From Streptomyces hygroscopicus (GTDB taxonomy: Bacteria > Actinomycetota > Actinomycetes > Streptomycetales > Streptomycetaceae), in contig NZ_LBMW01000053.1 in the NCBI RefSeq assembly GCF_026168105.1, positions 1 through 51,097 of the forward strand: 51,097 nt of DNA. The letters run 5' to 3'. Both the position numbers and the translations under genes were made by a program. The notes beneath the pieces were generated by a model that saw only the letters and a program-made list of their open reading frames with translations, did not search any database and was not told where the DNA came from. Numbering within the stretch: position 1 is the first letter of the stretch; each line of letters starts with the position of its first letter. This document shows positions 50,241 through 51,097 of this stretch, piece after piece.

Positions 50241-51064
50241 ATTGTTCCGGACGGGCTGTGGGAGATCGCGAAGCCGTTGATCCCACCGTCGAAGGTGCGG
50301 CCTCAGGGCGGCGGAACGCAGGACACGCCTGATGAGACGCTGTTCGCGGCGATCATCTACGTGCTGGTCAGCGGCTGCGCCTGGCGGGCTCTGCCGCCGT
50401 GCTTCGGGATATCGAAGTCGACCGCGCACCGTCGGTTCCTGATCTGGTCGCGGGCCGGCGTGTGGGGTCGGCTGCACGAGGCGGTGCTGCACCGACTCGA
50501 TGACGCCGGCCTCATCGACGTCTCGCGCGTGGTCCTCGACTCCGCTCACGTGCGGGCTAAAAAGGGGGCGAACTCACAGGCCCGAGCCCTGTGGACCGGG
50601 GTAAGCCGGGTTTCAAGATGCACGTCCTGTCGGCCGCGAACGGGCTGTTCCTTCTCGTCGGCCTCTCGGCCGCCAACACCCACGACAGCGGAGCGCCGAA
50701 GCCCATGGTCGAGGGTCACCAAACGAGACACGACCCCCACCGCGGCCGCCACTTCAAGCCCCAGCGCCTGCACGCCGACAAGGCCTACGACATACCCCAC
50801 CTGCGGAAATGGTTACGCGGCAAGCGCATCGGCGTGCGCATCGCCCGTAAAGGCATCGAGTCCAGCGAACGGTTGGGGTGCCGCAGGTGGGTGATCGAGC
50901 GGACGATCTCGTGGCTGTCCGGCTACCGACGACTCAGCCCCCGCTACGAACGCCACTCCCGGAACTACCTAATTCCTTTCCAAGGATCCCCGAGGCGTCG
51001 GATCGAGGCATCGGGGTGTTCGAGCGGGGAGGGCCGTGACGCCTGTGAAGAGGTGGGCTTATGA
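50241..51064 (+). pseudogene. IS5-family transposase, frameshift type, 3' end replaced
   Basis: The first frame reads PDGLWEIAKPLIPPSKVRPQ, ETLFAAIIYVLVSGCAWRAL and VSRVVLDSAHVRAKKG (first Asp in LDSAH). The second frame gives PVDRGKPGFKMHVLSAANGL, RLHADKAYDIPHLRKWLRGK and RRWVIERTISWLSGYRRLSP (Asp in ADKAY, Glu in IERT). They meet at A AAG GGG. After RYERHSRNYL the usual ending (AFLGLAATLCCYKR-like) is replaced by unrelated residues from about 50970, so the right part and end of the element are missing. An in-frame TGA at 50238 leaves the start unclear; a TTG at 50277 is available. Confidence 0.75.
50561..50567 (+). promoter_or_regulatory. candidate -1 programmed frameshift heptamer
   Basis: A AAG GGG in the first transposase frame; slipping back one base re-pairs as AAA GGG and enters the frame of the C-terminal catalytic half. 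The heptamer lies within a run of five A and five G. Confidence 0.6.
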
Positions 51065-51097
51065 AGCCTCTCGTTAGAGCGTGCGGGCGGTCCTCTT

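Overview
The window is high-GC DNA with actinomycete hallmarks: GTG starts, GGAGG-type ribosome binding sites, ATGA/GTGA stop-start overlaps, a PucR regulator, an ATP-binding/XRE regulator pair and Streptomyces-type insertion sequences. It looks like a chromosome-arm or other accessory region of a Streptomyces or close relative. Intact metabolic operons alternate with a dense graveyard of transposase fragments. I saw no rRNA, tRNA or CRISPR array.

Region by region. 1-2 kb: an acetoacetate decarboxylase-family gene coupled to a small catalase-family gene. 2-6.4 kb: IS remnants around a LuxR-type two-component system and a membrane-anchored ORF broken by a 17-bp tandem duplication. 6.4-13.3 kb: an orphan phage-tail-like gene with a small phage-type ORF, frameshifted hypothetical genes, a winged-helix protein and a lytic transglycosylase. 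13.3-18.6 kb: a DUF3592 protein, a GH15 glucoamylase/trehalase-like enzyme, and a coupled operon of a b561-type/molybdopterin oxidoreductase fusion, a membrane protein and a methyltransferase. 19-24.6 kb: a decayed TniQ gene; an operon remnant of MFS transporter 3' end, APH-like kinase and cobalamin adenosyltransferase cut by an IS; and a PucR regulator.

24.7-27.6 kb: an operon divergent from PucR encoding an agmatinase/ureohydrolase, an NTF2-like protein and an NCS1 permease, read here as nitrogen-compound uptake and hydrolysis. 27.6-32.5 kb: fragments of IS1380, IS3, IS5 and IS630 elements, an amino-acid permease and an SDR dehydrogenase, with two small conserved-looking hypothetical genes. 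32.5-37.6 kb: a GH26-like beta-mannanase divergent from a processive-type GT2 and an OafA/SGNH acyltransferase, together a candidate O-acetylated beta-mannan-like exopolysaccharide locus. 37.7-40.8 kb: an IS5-family element with perfect 22-bp inverted ends that carries a DUF6624-like passenger gene, abutting a degenerate ISL3 element.

42.3-43.1 kb: a chimeric ORF joining an ISL3 transposase piece to the ATPase end of an SMC-like protein. 43.2-50.1 kb: an LldR/FadR-type repressor divergent from lactate permease and lutABC, with two palindromic operators between them; the operon runs by stop-start overlap into a histidine-kinase-like ATPase and an XRE regulator. The window closes with a 3'-truncated IS5 transposase carrying a -1 frameshift signal.

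The two most interesting units are the exopolysaccharide locus and the passenger-carrying IS5 element. All family assignments come from motif recognition; no database search was possible.
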